Assembly: GCA_016801845.1 (NCBI GenBank)
Contig: CM028927.1
Span: forward strand, 6,410,501 to 6,474,500
DNA length: 64,000 bases
Origin: Polydactylus sextarius
Taxonomy: Eukaryota; Chordata; Actinopteri; Polynemidae
Direction of reading: 5' to 3'
The stretch's first letter is position 1. Every line of letters begins with the position of its first letter. This document shows positions 50,801 to 63,187 of this stretch, in pieces. The translations under genes were made by a program, and so were the position numbers. The notes beneath the pieces are model-generated. The model was not told the origin of the DNA, ran no database searches, and saw only the letters and a program-made list of their open reading frames with translations.

Positions 50801-50830
50801 ATGTGGGTGTATAGTGGTGGTGGGGGGTGT
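44885..50830 (-). other. rims3: rims3 3'UTR (inferred), about 5.9 kb
   Basis: No coding sequence is recognised between the rims3 stop and a minus-strand AATAAA (TTTATT at 44903-44908). Mammalian RIMS3 also has a multi-kilobase 3'UTR as I recall. The stretch is AT-rich with transcript-sense A runs (T runs at 47805-47825 and 48623-48641). No intergenic repeats are obvious in it, which fits a constrained UTR. Shorter polyadenylation forms are possible. Confidence 0.55.
44903..44908 (-). terminator. rims3: rims3 polyadenylation signal candidate
   Basis: TTTATT on the plus strand is AATAAA in rims3 sense. A plus-strand AATAAA sits five bases to its left (44896-44901), giving signals in both directions within 13 bases. 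Confidence 0.45.
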
Positions 50831-51043
50831 CTAAGTGCATGAGGGGCTGGTGGCACTCTCCAAGGACGACTGGGAGAGGCGTCTGGTGAGGGGTCCGATG
50901 CTGGGATCTGCCAAAGAGGAGGTAGGGAACAGCTTGTACCAGCCGCTGACTGTGGCAGACAGGTCCAAGTCCTCCAGAAGGATCTGGGCCATTCCCATGA
51001 AGCACTTGTGGTCCATACGCCCATAATCCCCCCACACTATTAC
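50831..51043 (-). CDS. rims3: rims3 terminal coding exon
   Basis: 70 codons plus TAG. It encodes VIVWGDYGRMDHKCFMGMAQ, ILLEDLDLSATVSGWYKLFP and the tail ending SLESATSPSCT. The acceptor is ctctccag. Confidence 0.96.
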   Translation of the reverse strand, partial: VIVWGDYGRMDHKCFMGMAQILLEDLDLSATVSGWYKLFPTSSLADPSIGPLTRRLSQSSLESATSPSCT

Positions 51044-52655
51044 CTGGAGAGAGGATGAGTCATGAAGAAATGTGATGGTAGTATCAAGTAGCAGTATTTA
51101 AATATATTTTAATATGAATCCTCTATCTACAGCTCTTCCAGCAAAAATTAAATAAAATTAAAATTGTGATCTTAACACTCTAAGTGGATTTCCTCAATAT
51201 CTTCTAAATATATAGTCTTTTTAGTATTTTGAATAAGGCTCCGTGCTGTAGAAAATGTTACAAGATTAAAGAAAAGATTTCATTTTGTGTTGACAGGAAA
51301 TTAAATTATCACAGGGCTGCTGAAAGATCTCTTCTGACATGAGAGAGAACATATTTTAACACTAAATAAAAGAACAGACAACCCACAAACATAACGCTGG
51401 CCAAGGCAGGCGCCAGTGCAGAGATGAAATTAGAAAAATACGAAACTGGCCGGATATCACTCACCTGTAGGACTTTGCCCTGAGGACTCTCATCAAACAA
51501 AAGTGCCTGCTGGTAGGTGGGGTCCAGATTCTTCTTCACTACTTTGGTTTTCTTCTTGGCCAAACACACACCATTTTCCAGGACGTAAACCTTTACGTAG
51601 GTGGCTGCAGACACAACACAAACAGAAATTGAATGGATAAACTTCCACAAGGGTTGAGTGGAATTTCCTGGTAATTTAAGACAGTTCAGAGTACCTGGTA
51701 TGTTCTTAGAGCCTGGTTTGGGGATCAACCCTCTGGCCTGGTTGACCTCCACCTCCAGCTGCCCTCCTCTGTCTACCATTCCCACATGGACGTCCCCTGT
51801 AGAATGAAACACACAATTTTTAACAATCCCATAATAAACAGAATAAAACAACCAAAACCTTGTATACAGAAGACCTTTGTGGTGTTCCTTCAAACATCAT
51901 TTGCAACAAGCTTGCGTTCCACAAGGTTACAATTGTCAATATCAAACAGCAGAGGGCGACGCAGAGCTGTAAGTCTGTGTGATGGAGCACGGTCTCTGTT
52001 CTGTTGTTCTTTCACGGCCAGTGACCTTTGCATGAAATATTTACATCTGATGCTACAATAGCTCTATGCGTGCTGAGTGTATACACTGGTATTGTGTTTT
52101 ATTTTTACTGTTGTGTATCTATCATTTTTTATGCTGGTATATGACTATCGATATACGAATATTGACTAAACCAAAAAAAAAAAAAAAAAAAATTATGATC
52201 AGTAGATGAAACTCAGTTGTTGCAATGTTTTAAATAAGCTACAAACTATTAGAGCAGAATGAAACTAACTGACAAAGGAGCGACTGATGTTGGTCTACAT
52301 CGCTCATGGCTTACCCATGGGGGGTGTAGCTAGTGTTTGCCGGCCTACGATCTGAGCAGGGCCAAGTCCATCCAGAAAGTCACTGAACTGGCTCTCAGGC
52401 CCCAGGCGGGTGGTAGGGAAGACAAACCTAAGAGAGTCAAAGCAGAGGAGTTAATGTCAGATGAATGAATACTGTAATCAGATGAACTGATGGATCCGTC
52501 GCTGGACACTAACGTTCCATCGGAGCTGTTGGAGTTGGTGCTGCCGTCAGTCGAATCCTTGCTGCCCTGCCGTGTCACCCGATTCCTCATCTCCACGGCG
52601 ATGCCGGTCTCTGTGCTCCGTCGGATGGTGCTGCGAAGCTTCTTTGTCCCACCGT
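50831..52655 (-). CDS. rims3: RIMS3 (NIM3, regulating synaptic membrane exocytosis 3), 3' part, five exons
   Basis: RIMS3 is the short gamma-RIM that consists mainly of the C-terminal C2B-type domain and modulates presynaptic exocytosis and calcium channels. Exons on the minus strand are 52514-52655, 52315-52427, 51695-51796, 51465-51604 and 50831-51043. All splice sites are GT-AG and in phase, giving 236 residues. Key stretches are RRSTETGIAVEMRNRVTRQG, DGSTNSNSSDGT, ESQFSDFLDGLGPAQIVGRQ, the C2 core GQLEVEV...ARGLIPKPGSK, VKVYVLENGVCLAKKKTK, VIVWGDYGRMDHKCFMG and the end QSSLESATSPSCT. RIMS4 differs in the RSTETG region and C-terminus as I remember it, so rims3 is preferred. The first visible exon starts mid-codon, so about 70 N-terminal residues (human protein about 308) lie beyond 64000. 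Confidence 0.93.
51465..51604 (-). CDS. rims3: rims3 internal exon
   Basis: C2 core: ATYVKVYVLENGVCLAKKKT, KVVKKNLDPTYQQALLFDES, PQGKVLQ. The acceptor is gtctgcag and the donor gtgagt. The lysine run after CLA is the basic patch of the RIM C2B fold. Confidence 0.95.
51695..51796 (-). CDS. rims3: rims3 internal exon
   Basis: Start of the C2 domain: GDVHVGMVDRGGQLEVEVNQ, ARGLIPKPGSKNIP. The acceptor is ttctacag and the donor gtactc, a weak but valid GT donor. Confidence 0.93.
52315..52427 (-). CDS. rims3: rims3 internal exon
   Basis: Encodes FVFPTTRLGPESQFSDFLDG, LGPAQIVGRQTLATPPM and one base of Gly. The acceptor is tctcttag and the donor gtaagc. Confidence 0.94.
52514..52655 (-). CDS. rims3: rims3 internal exon (first visible)
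   Basis: Starts in phase 2 of an Asp codon after acceptor tttttcag. It encodes GGTKKLRSTIRRSTETGIAV and on to GSTNSNSSDG, and stops at donor gttagt inside a Thr codon. This is the pre-C2 linker shared with other RIMs. Confidence 0.93.
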
Positions 52656-54638
52656 CTGAAAAACACACACACACAAACACACAGAGGATGTGCTTATTTC
52701 TGCAGGATAATTCACTGTAGAGAATAGAGAGAGGACACTGTAAAACTGTTTGAGAAGGAGGCCAGGTATTATACAAGACCAGCACCAGCATGATGGGCTT
52801 TTAATGCAGACATGCTGCCTGGACTTTTAGGCAGAAATAGAGGTTTTATGAGGAGATATTAACTTAATTATATATTATGTATAATATAAATCCTCAAACG
52901 CAAAATGTACTTCGCTCTAATTCAGTTGCCTAAAAGCTTTCTCAGTTTGTTTTTTCAATTACTACTCACTATAGCCTACTGTTTATTTTATACACTGTGC
53001 CCTTATTGTACTTAATATGAAAAGTGAAGTTCTCCCCGAGACCAAGAATTTCATTACTGATAATAGTGTTTACATTGTTATATGACAATAAACTTGAGAC
53101 AAGAAATAAGGTTGTTGGTCATAATCTCTCCAGTATTTGTTTTGAGGCAGACTCACTCAGGCGAGACAGTAATCTCACCTAATATCCACAGGGATGTCTC
53201 TGTACTATTGGAAAATCTCTCCACTTTGCAGGTATTACTACATTGCATTTCAAACATGCAAAACTCATTTTCCAATGACTGTTATGAGTAGAGGACAACC
53301 GGATTTCAGCAGGACATCTGAGTGAGAGTTTCCAGGTAGAAACACACATAAACAGTCAGCTTGAGGATTGTTGTTGTGCATGCTGGGTTAGAAATAAAGC
53401 CAGGAGACTTAGCTTGAGGGGGGAGTTGAAGGGGAGGGGGGGGGTTATACCTCTGCTGACGCAAGAAGAACTGAGCAAGCTGAAAAGCTGCTAACCCCTG
53501 AAGAAGCTTTCAGAGCATCATCCCCTGTAATGACACACTACATCTTTACATGCTAAGCTCAAAGTCGCAGGTGATTCGAGCTCAGGATATGACACGTACA
53601 GCTGTGCAATCACACCGTCGACGCAGTCAAGCTATTCCCCCCATGCCCCCTATCACTAGCATCTTTGTGTTGCGCTCATTTTTTGAACACAACTCAGGGT
53701 GTTAACAACACAACACAACAGTTAACTGACAGAAAGTTAACCTAAAACTGTTTTGATGATAGAGGAATCTTTTCAATCATTTTTCAAACAGAAGTTCAAA
53801 GAATCTTTTAGTTCCAGCTTTTAAAATGATTTGCAGCTTCTCTTTGACATCAGATGCATTAGACTAGTAGATAGACTAATGGACTAATAAAGAAAATACC
53901 CCATAGATTATAAATGAAATTACAGAAAATAATTGTTAATGCTTTGATCACAGCAGTCATTAATTTCATTTATGCAGGCGCATTGGTTAAATATACTACG
54001 AGAAGATGCCGGCTGGAGTTTAAATTACAACATCACAGGCTTAAAACAAATAGAAGCTGAGGAAAGATCTCCCTGATGTCCATGTAGAGAGAGACACAAG
54101 CGCATGGTAACAAAAACAAATGACATGCTGACACTAGACAGTGCTGGTGTTTGTACATTCACACCTAAATATAACATTTACGCTTGAACGTGGTGTCTGT
54201 ATGTAAGCAGTCTGGGCCACAGTGGGAAAGTTTAGTTAGAGGATAAGAAAGCTGTTGTGTAAAGTTGCGTCAGGGAGGCTTGCTTCATAAAGATGTCTAC
54301 AGTGTCCGACTTATTTGTCAGACTGCTGCCTGATGGGGCTTTCTCAGTATGTATTTTTTTTTTTAAATCCTACAATGATGTTCCTTTACAGAGATACACA
54401 GCTTTTCCTTTTCATTGAACTTGTTAATTTGGAGGAAACACACTGATTAACAAAGCCGTAACAAGGCGATCAGACTGATTGACCACCTGTGTTTTAGGGC
54501 TTCATCTGCGCAGCCCATTACGACTGCAGTTGTGGTTGCTGTAGAAACTCATACATCTCCTCACTATAGGAGTTGAATGGTGCAGTGAAGTCACCAGAGG
54601 AGACTTTTAACAAGCAGTTGCTTATTGTTGCCAGCTTA

Positions 54639-54640
<2 letters not shown>

Positions 54641-54722
<82 letters not shown>

Positions 54723-54740
54723 ATGTATATATACATATAC
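54641..54740. repeat. (TA)n(GT)n compound microsatellite in rims3 intron
   Basis: TA run to about 54671, GT run to about 54711, then ATGT and TATATACATATA degenerate units. Confidence 0.93.
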
Positions 54741-56207
54741 TCAGGTACAGCTGCTACAGCCCACTTCATTAGCCTGAGCAACTCCAAGCTCATTAAGAAA
54801 TCCTCACTGCGCGCATCTCATCACTATGACAACCACAGACACCACTTCATCACATCGCCATCACTATGGAGATAAACAGATAGCAGACAAAGCCACTTGA
54901 TGAGACTTTTGGGAGCTGAAAAGAGGAAATGTAACAGGAGGACAGATTGTCAAAGAAGACAGAGGACAAGTAGATGCCAGTGTTGAGCAGAGATGAGTGA
55001 AGAGGAATATGAGAATGATGGGGTCCCATGGGTGATGGAGATGAGGAGGGGTGCTGCCTTCTGCTGCCTTCTATTTATAATCCTGCAGTCAAGAATATTT
55101 CCAACAGACAGTGAGTGTGTGTTTGAAAGACTGCGTGTGTGTGTGTGTGTGTGTGGCATCACACCCAGACAAACTCCAAGCACTCCTGCTGCCATGACAA
55201 CCCCCGCCCTCAGATCTGGACGTAGACAATGCCACCTGAGACAACTGGCGCCATGGCGACAGGCTCATATCCCCCTCCGACATCACTTTTCTTCTTAAAT
55301 TAATTTATTTGAGTAACATTTCACCAAAACTTCTGCACTTCAGACCAACTGTAACCTGAACTCTGAATTGTAGTGCTGCTGTTCAAGAATACAGGCTTTT
55401 TAATTGAATTTGATTAATTGAAATGTAATTAGGCTAAACGTGTGTATGATCTTAGTGTCACAGTGATGACAAGTGAAGTGTGATGATGGTGAATCTGTCC
55501 AAACACCTCTCAGAGTGAGTTTACGCGCACAATTGGAACATCTCCACCTTTCAACTATCAAGTAGCCATTAATTTAACTTAATACCCGCTACTTGTTGCT
55601 CATTTGTCAGCCAGCCCCTCCCCTCTCATCAAAACAGCCCCTACCCACCCCTCATCATGGTGTGAAGCACTGATCTTTTCCTTCCTATTTAATCCCCTCC
55701 TCCTCGTCTGCGCTTTCCCTCCATTCGTTTCCATGGCAATACCGTCTGCATTGCACCAAGAGCCCCGGCCCGGCGTGTTCGCTCATAAGCCTTTCCCCCT
55801 CTCTCTCTCTCTCTCTCTCTGTATCTTTCTTATTGTCCTTTCCACTATTCTCACTCCTTAATCAGCCGACACTTCTTTTTCTCCACTCAGTCTTTAAATC
55901 GTATATCTTCTAGCATTCTTCTTTCTTTTGTTGCCGCTCTTTATCTCCTGCTCTTTGTTTGCTTTCTATCTTCCTCTCATCCCTGCCCCCATTTCCCTGT
56001 ACATACACTCCTGGCACACTGATTTCTTTTTTTTTCTGTTTGCATTTTCTGCCTTTCCAAGTCACCTCACTTCCATTTTATCCTCTCTACTAGTTGTGTA
56101 GTTCTTTGGCCGCCGTCCATCCTTTCCTGGTCCATCACATGTTAATTATTTAGTGTGTTTTCTCCTCTTCTCCCCGCTGAACTAACTTTGTTATAAAGTG
56201 TTAACAT

Positions 56208-56210
<3 letters not shown>

Positions 56211-56244
<34 letters not shown>
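56211..56244. repeat. (CA)n microsatellite in rims3 intron
   Basis: Pure run of 17 units. Confidence 0.94.
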
Positions 56245-56246
<2 letters not shown>

Positions 56247-57776
56247 CCTGGAAGAAGTAATTAGAGGTAGCCTGACATATATGCCATTTGAGAAGCTAAA
56301 ATAACAACATTATATAAGGTGTTGTACTTCACACTGCTACAGGAGTGGGTTTCTTGTTTAAGTGTCTCCTTTTGGCTTCACTATGATGAGTAACGCTGTG
56401 TCCCTGAAGACTCAGTCATGAAATCTCAAAGAAATGTGCAGCCCGAAACTTTCTTTCTTCTTTTTTTTTTTTTTTTCAAAATCCAAAGGTGTTCATGGGA
56501 GTTACTTATGCAAGCCACATGTTTGATAATCATGATAAGGCAAGTACCAGTCACAGGGAAGAAGATTAGGATGGGAATGAGAGAGGAGTGGTGGGGATGG
56601 AAAGAATTAATAGCTTCAGCTGAGAGAATTAATAGCAGAGAGGGAAATAAAGAAAGGTGGGATTACTGAAAACGCCAACAATGCAGAAACGAACCACACA
56701 CTGAGACTGCACGCACACTTGCATATGAAATAGCGTGCATGTGTGTGTGTGTATGTGTATGTGCTCAGTAGATCATTAAAGCTGCTCTGACATTTGGAGA
56801 GAACACTGATGAAGCCTTTCTCATTATATGCTGTAATACAGAATGCTGTTTTTAGACTCCCTGGCTGCGCCGACATGCCTATTGGATGCACCGGTGACGG
56901 CAACGATCCACCATGCATAGCAACAGTAACCAAGCACGGGTGTTTGAGATGAAAGATCTGTTGCGGTATCTTCACCGCCGGACCCCTGCTAAATTTGGAC
57001 AGAAAGAAGATTCAAGGTAGAGGCTTAAGTAAAATAAGAGATCACATACGTGAATCTGTGACTCGTTGTCTCAATCATGTATCATTGTTATGTAATTGCA
57101 GCCAGTGATTCAGAGGTTAACACAGTATATTCGAAGTACACAGACACTGAACTGTGATCCTCATACAAAGCATGTAAACTCAAAACAGATTTATGTTACT
57201 TTCTTTGGCAGGTGCTGAGAATTTCAAACAAACCTCAACTATATCAGTTTACAAATGTCTGTAAATTCTATTCTGTAAATTAAAAACGTATGTAGATGGA
57301 GTTTAAAGCTCTTACCCTCCAGGACGTCCCTGGTTAAAACATAATATAACCCTGTAAACACATTCATTATGTTTAAGAAGAAATCAGCTTGGTGCATTGT
57401 TGTAGTGCTTTGCTAAAGGGAACGTCAACAGCCTGAGGAGACTGACGTATGGCACTAAAGTATCAAAGTAATAGTCACAGTTCAGCTACAAGGATAAAAA
57501 GGGCTAAAAAGCCCTGAACACTTTTCCTCAATGGCTACTTAGTATGAGTAATGACATTCTACATTAACACGCTATTTTTGACCTCAAGTTAGAGCAGGAC
57601 TGGTAGTTTCACATTGGGAGATTTCAGATATGTATTTCTGGGTTAGTTTTTCTTCTTACTAATTTCATGTGGGCATTTCATTATTTGAATCTGAACCTGA
57701 TGACAGTTGATGGGTTGTTTAGTTAGTGTCAATCAAATCTTGCTAAACTACAGCCACATAATTCTTCTTTAAGTGT

Positions 57777-57990
57777 TAAAGGAACAGTTCGGCATTTTGG
57801 GAATAATTTCTTAAGGTTCAATTAAATATTCATATTACTGTCATGCCTGTCAAATGTTAGTGATATTTAAATGTATTGTTTTGCAAACTTAATTACTTTC
57901 AGAACAAGCTAGTTTTATGCTATGCTTAACTATGCTATTCTGGTTAGTATAAAAGCAGTTAGTTATAAGTTAATAAACATGGCTCCTGAA
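57777..57990 (+). repeat. Left end of a fish foldback-type repeat
   Basis: Starts TTAAAGGAACAGTTCGGCAT followed by TTTTGGGAA, the known terminus of an abundant percomorph repeat with long inverted ends. Downstream sequence decays, but TATGCTATGCTTAACT resembles its internal 'TTAGCTTAGCATAAAG' section. Confidence 0.6.
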
Positions 57991-60079
57991 TCTCAATGTG
58001 TTTATTTTTTAAACCTGTGTTTAAATATTTCTTGGCTGTTTTCAGTGTTCTGTTCTATTCTGTGTTTTTTTTTTTTTTTTTTTTATTATTATTATATAAC
58101 TATTTTACTATGATTCAACCATTTATGAGACTCTGCCAGGGCTCCATTTTCCTATTTAACTCAAACAGAGCGTGCAAAAACAAACAAATGTAGCGGGCGG
58201 CTAAGTGTAGCTTAGTATGCTAAGTGATACTCTTTAATGATGATACATGCAAGTTAAACAATGCTAATCCGTGTTGCCTGTCGTGGTACATGAGAATCAC
58301 ATTAACAGCTTTAGCAGGGACATCAGCCAGGGAGTGGTCAGTTTGACGCGATTAGTCTTTCACAGTACCATGTTGAAAAGGAAATGATTTCTTGAAATCT
58401 AAAAGCTTCGCGTACGGCAGGATGTCTGTCAGTGAGTTAATATGCCACACGGGCTCCTGTCTAATGACAATTAATTACAATGAGGAAAACAGTAATCTAA
58501 TTCAGATGTAATTTCCTTGAGATTACTCAACTCTGCAGTTGATGGCCAAATGATTTATAGGGAAGAAGCAGATGAGAGGAACTGTTGACATCAAACTGGC
58601 AGATACTAACAACATTTTATTTCAAAGGCATAAATTGGTAAAATATTCGTCAAGAGAGAAAAGAGAAAACAGGACAATATCTGGTATACTGAAAAAAAAG
58701 TCTTAAAATGTAAATTCTAGCAGTGGAATGTGATATTTCTATTTCCTTCTGAGCTCGTTTATAACAGTTCCAAGAGTTTGCATGAAGAAAATTACACTTA
58801 GGTCAAGAAATTTCCCCAGATAAATGGACTTATAGGCAGGAAATTATCTCGCCAACATCTTGGTAGATTTGTGCATTCTGATTTATGAGAACACTAGGAT
58901 CTCTTAGTTGATGTTTCATGCAGCGCATTAATAGGATGAAACTAATTTAGTAATCATGCTCCCTGTATGTTCACATTGGCTGAGAAGCAACTACAAACAT
59001 GGATGTTGGTTCCCAGCAACAAAAATCTTTTCTTTTGCAGCACCCTACAGCAGACAACAGTAAGCTTGTATCCATTCTGCGTAAGTGTGTGTTTACAGCC
59101 ATCTTTGTCAAGAGGAGTGGTAATGACATCTTAATTATGGGTCTTTTACACACACACATTCATATACTTACACAACACTGTGACTCACCTCACACACAGT
59201 GAGCTCAGCGACACACACAGCAACTTATTGCTTGTTTAAAACCTTGCTGGGGTGCCACTAAGTGCTCTTGCTCATTTTCGACCCGGGTTGCTAAATCTGA
59301 GAGCTCTTAACCTATTAGAGCAGGCTGCCAAATCAGCTAATAGCCCTGAAAATATACGGTGTACAACACCTCTGGTGACTCTGCACTGTGAATATGCTAT
59401 GTCATATTATGCAATGGCTTAGAGATTTACATTTTCACTTAAAATCATTTCACTTTGTGGATTATTAAGTGCAGATTAATGGACTGAAATCACAATTTCA
59501 TCTGTTTATAATTACATTTACAACACAATAAAAAGTGCACAAAGGAAAGAGGTCTGAATGCCTTCTGAAGCCACTGTGCATAGACAAAGAAATACCAACT
59601 GCAGTATTTTTTTTGTAATCACCAAAGGTTGGCTAAGGTTATCAAAGTGAATAGTTTCTTCTGGAAAATACATTTATTCTCTTTCTTTCTTAGAGTAAAT
59701 TGAGATTATTTGCCATTCTTTGTATTGTCTCATTGAGTAAAGTGAAGCTGCAGCCAGTTAAAAGGTTTGCTTGGCACCATGAGCTTTGCCAAAGAAAAAA
59801 GAAAAATAATGTAAATAATGTAGAATGTAGAAACCAACATAATGTAGAAACCAGTTGAGTACCACACATTAGCCTAACCACACATTCAACTAAAGTTGAA
59901 ATAAATGGTTTTCTTTGGCACAACTATAGAAATAATACACTCTGTGAGCAGCGCTGCCTCTTAAGGGCAGACTAGATGCTACGCTGTCACGCTATCAGAA
60001 TGTGATGAAATGTGTTAGCCAGGCTGATGCTAGCTAGTTAGAATGTTAACTTTAACAGCAGAGAAGAAATGATAGAAAC

Positions 60080-60410
60080 AAAAGCAAAACAAATGTTAAC
60101 ACTGTTGCTTTGCGCTGCTGGAGACAGCTCTTGGTGAGTAAAGCAATGAAGTTTGATGATAAACTTGCAAAGCCAATGTTAGATTGGCAGGTAAACTGCT
60201 CTTAATGTTAACATTACATAAGTATACTACATATAGCCACTTTAACAAGCAACCTTGTGAGCTTGTCCTTGCTTCTAGTCTTTGTGCTAAGCTAAACTAA
60301 CAAGTCATTGGCTGCAGCTTGACATTTACCTGGACAGACTTAAGAGCAGCACTGTAACTCTCAGCAAGCGAATAAACGCATTTCCCAAAATGTCAAGCAA
60401 TTCCTCTGAA
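60080..60410 (-). repeat. Opposite end of a fish foldback-type repeat
   Basis: TCTTTGTGCTAAGCTAAACT, then GCTGCAGCTTGACATTTACC, AGCGAATAAACGCATTTCCC and AAAATGTC, ending AATTCCTCTGAA. This is the inverted-end sequence of the same family as 57777. Confidence 0.7.
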
Positions 60411-61038
60411 TGTAAATGTTGCATCAGATTGTAAGTAGCTTTATAACTCAGACAAGTTCCCACCTAGTTGAATTTCAGTGTTTTACATGCAAAAGCTACA
60501 CTCACATACATACATAAATGACATTACATACACGATAGCGGATATATAGGCACAAAGACAGCCACACTCACAGATGGATGATTCTATCTGGCTAAGAATA
60601 GAGAGCACTGAGCACGAGAAGTCAGTGGGCGAGATTGAGAAAACATGATAGACGCTCTGAGTGAAAGCGAGAGCAAAAGAAATGGAGATGAAGGGGAGAG
60701 AGATAAAGGAGAGGGAAAATTAAGATGTCAGTGAGCTGGGGGGAAACATAAAGAGGGCAATGAGGGAGTATTGCAAGTAGAGGGATAAGAAACAGAGAGG
60801 GGAAGAAAGTGATCGCCGCTGAGCTTAGCTGGTGTTTGGTAGCCTCTAAAAGCACCAGTGGGAAAGGGAAAGCTTTTAGAGACATGAGTAAGGTTTCAGT
60901 TTGTATGTGTCAGGAGAGTCAGTGACTCAATATGCTTCAAAAGAGAAATGAGGTAGTGAAGAAAGGAGGTGGGGTGAGGGAGACAACACAGCAGTAATAT
61001 CACCTGAAATAGCAGCTCTGAAGACATGAGGAGGATTT

Positions 61039-61070
61039 TTCGATTAGTCATAGCTATATGACTAATCGAA
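61039..61070. repeat. Perfect 14-bp inverted repeat with 4-base loop
   Basis: Arms TTCGATTAGTCATA and TATGACTAATCGAA flank GCTA, without mismatch. Confidence 0.95.
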
Positions 61071-63153
61071 TGATGAATATGAATAGCTATCATGTGCAGT
61101 CCTTGCGTAAAACGGCTATTATTATGAAAGGCCAGTTCAAGTGTTGCCATTATTCAGATGCTGCAACAGCTCACGCTGCTACTAATCTAACAGCTCCTCA
61201 TAGCTTTTTTATCCATTGTTGCACATTTTGGTCATAAAGTCTTTTTTTTTCCCCCTCAGTCAACTCGATATGTAAGAATTTTCTCTTTAGTGGTGAGTTT
61301 TCCCTCGAAGGATCTGATCACCGTAAGCTTTCCAAAATGTCTCTGCCAAAATTCCTAAAGTGTGTTTCCTAGCTGTGACTCAGAAACAGAGGCATAAGTA
61401 GGGCATGAGTGAGTCACCCTGAAAACACCCTGCGCACTAAAATGCCAGGTTTATTCTTTTGTCCACTTTTATACAGTTCCACACATGTAGAAGCTGACTT
61501 GTTTTGAAGTCAGCACACTAATCTGTGGCCTTTAATTTGTGTCTGTCTTTCTCCTGCCAAAACATTCCCTGTGACTTCTATAAAGATAGGTCCAGTTACA
61601 CTGTGACTGAACACACAAATCATGATACAAAGACCAAACAAATAAAGGGATGGTGGGGGCATGTGTTCACAGTGTATGAAATTGTTCATTGTTTGGACAA
61701 ACTGTGTTTTGGTCGGTGATGATCCGTGTGTAGCTCTGATAACCCAGCTCTTTTTACTTATTTTGGAATAGAAACAGACACTGTCAGAAAATATTATCCA
61801 TAGCTATCTTTCCTCTGCATCAGATCAGCCTGTCCTGAGTTATCCCGCCGTGAAGAAGTACAATGTTTCCATTGCGAATATTCAGGAAACTACAAAGAGT
61901 ACAGGACAGTGTAACGCAAGCAACAGATTTAAGCAAAGCTTTAGCTAAACATTGTCCTGTCAACAGTCAAGGATATACAATATGAGCACTGTTGCTTTTT
62001 TTAACCAGTGGTTACAAGAACTGCAGGCCCCTAAAATGTGGCAGGTGCATGTAGCAGTTATCATATACACTTCTTCTTCTTCTTTTTAACTTGAAACACT
62101 CTTTTTACATATGTTGTAATATCTTGGCTTGCCACAATGTAGACTTATTAAACATCAGTTAACAGATCATTTAAAAAATTTTTTTTTTTTCCAGGCTGCA
62201 TAACTTTGTTAAATTTGAGACTTTTAATAGTCACTCCTTTTGGCATAACAAAACAAAGTTCATGGCACAGTACTGTGGTAAGTGTAACAGAAGGTTATTT
62301 CTATAGCAAGGCAAATGAAAACAGAGTCACCTGGGTTATATTATTGAAATGGAAAATAAAATTGAGTCAGAAGTATGGAAATGGGTTTCTTGACATCACT
62401 CGTAATATAATAATGACAAAAGTATAATGGCAAAAGCCCCTTCACATACATCTCCACTCCCAGAGAGCTAGAGTTACTGTCAGCCAGCTCAAAATTATTT
62501 GACATTAGTTCAACACAGAAATGTGGTTGCTATTGGTCTCAGACCAAAGTTGGAATCGATTTAATAAGCAAGCTAACAAGTATTCTCTTCCTGTGTCATA
62601 CATTCTTCCTTCTCTGTCTCTGTTTCTTTTCTGTGTCGCTGGTGTGCTTCCAGAAGAATCTACAACATCACAGAAATAAACACACGCAGAAAGAGGAATG
62701 GATTTAAATAAGGAATATTTGAAGGAACCAAAAGCCAAGTTGAGAAAAGAGGAGGATGGGTGTTGAGTGGGTTGAGAGAGCTAAATGGAGCAGAAAAAGA
62801 CTGGTGATTGAGTGTGAATGTGAACCAGTCAAACACACACACACACATTTACTGTATATATAAGCTGGGGTGGTGGGGGTGGCTGGAGCCGAAGCCTTCC
62901 ACTGGGACGCTCACCAAAAACACACAAAAAACAGACGCACATCCATGCCTGGTTTCCTTTAATCTAACTCTCCTGGTGCACTGCATCTCATCAATGGCGC
63001 TTGTTTCTCTGCAAGCTGCGTCCCTCTGTGCAGACTGACAGTGTACAGGGAGCTGCTCTGCTAGCTCTGTTTTCACAGTCATGGATAAACCTGCTCAGGA
63101 GATAAGACTGTGTTCAGTGGAGGAGTGACTCACCCATTAAACCTGGGAAACCA

Positions 63154-63155
<2 letters not shown>

Positions 63156-63186
<31 letters not shown>
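63156..63186. repeat. (GT)n microsatellite in rims3 intron
   Basis: Pure run of about 15 units. Confidence 0.94.
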
Positions 63187-63187
<1 letters not shown>

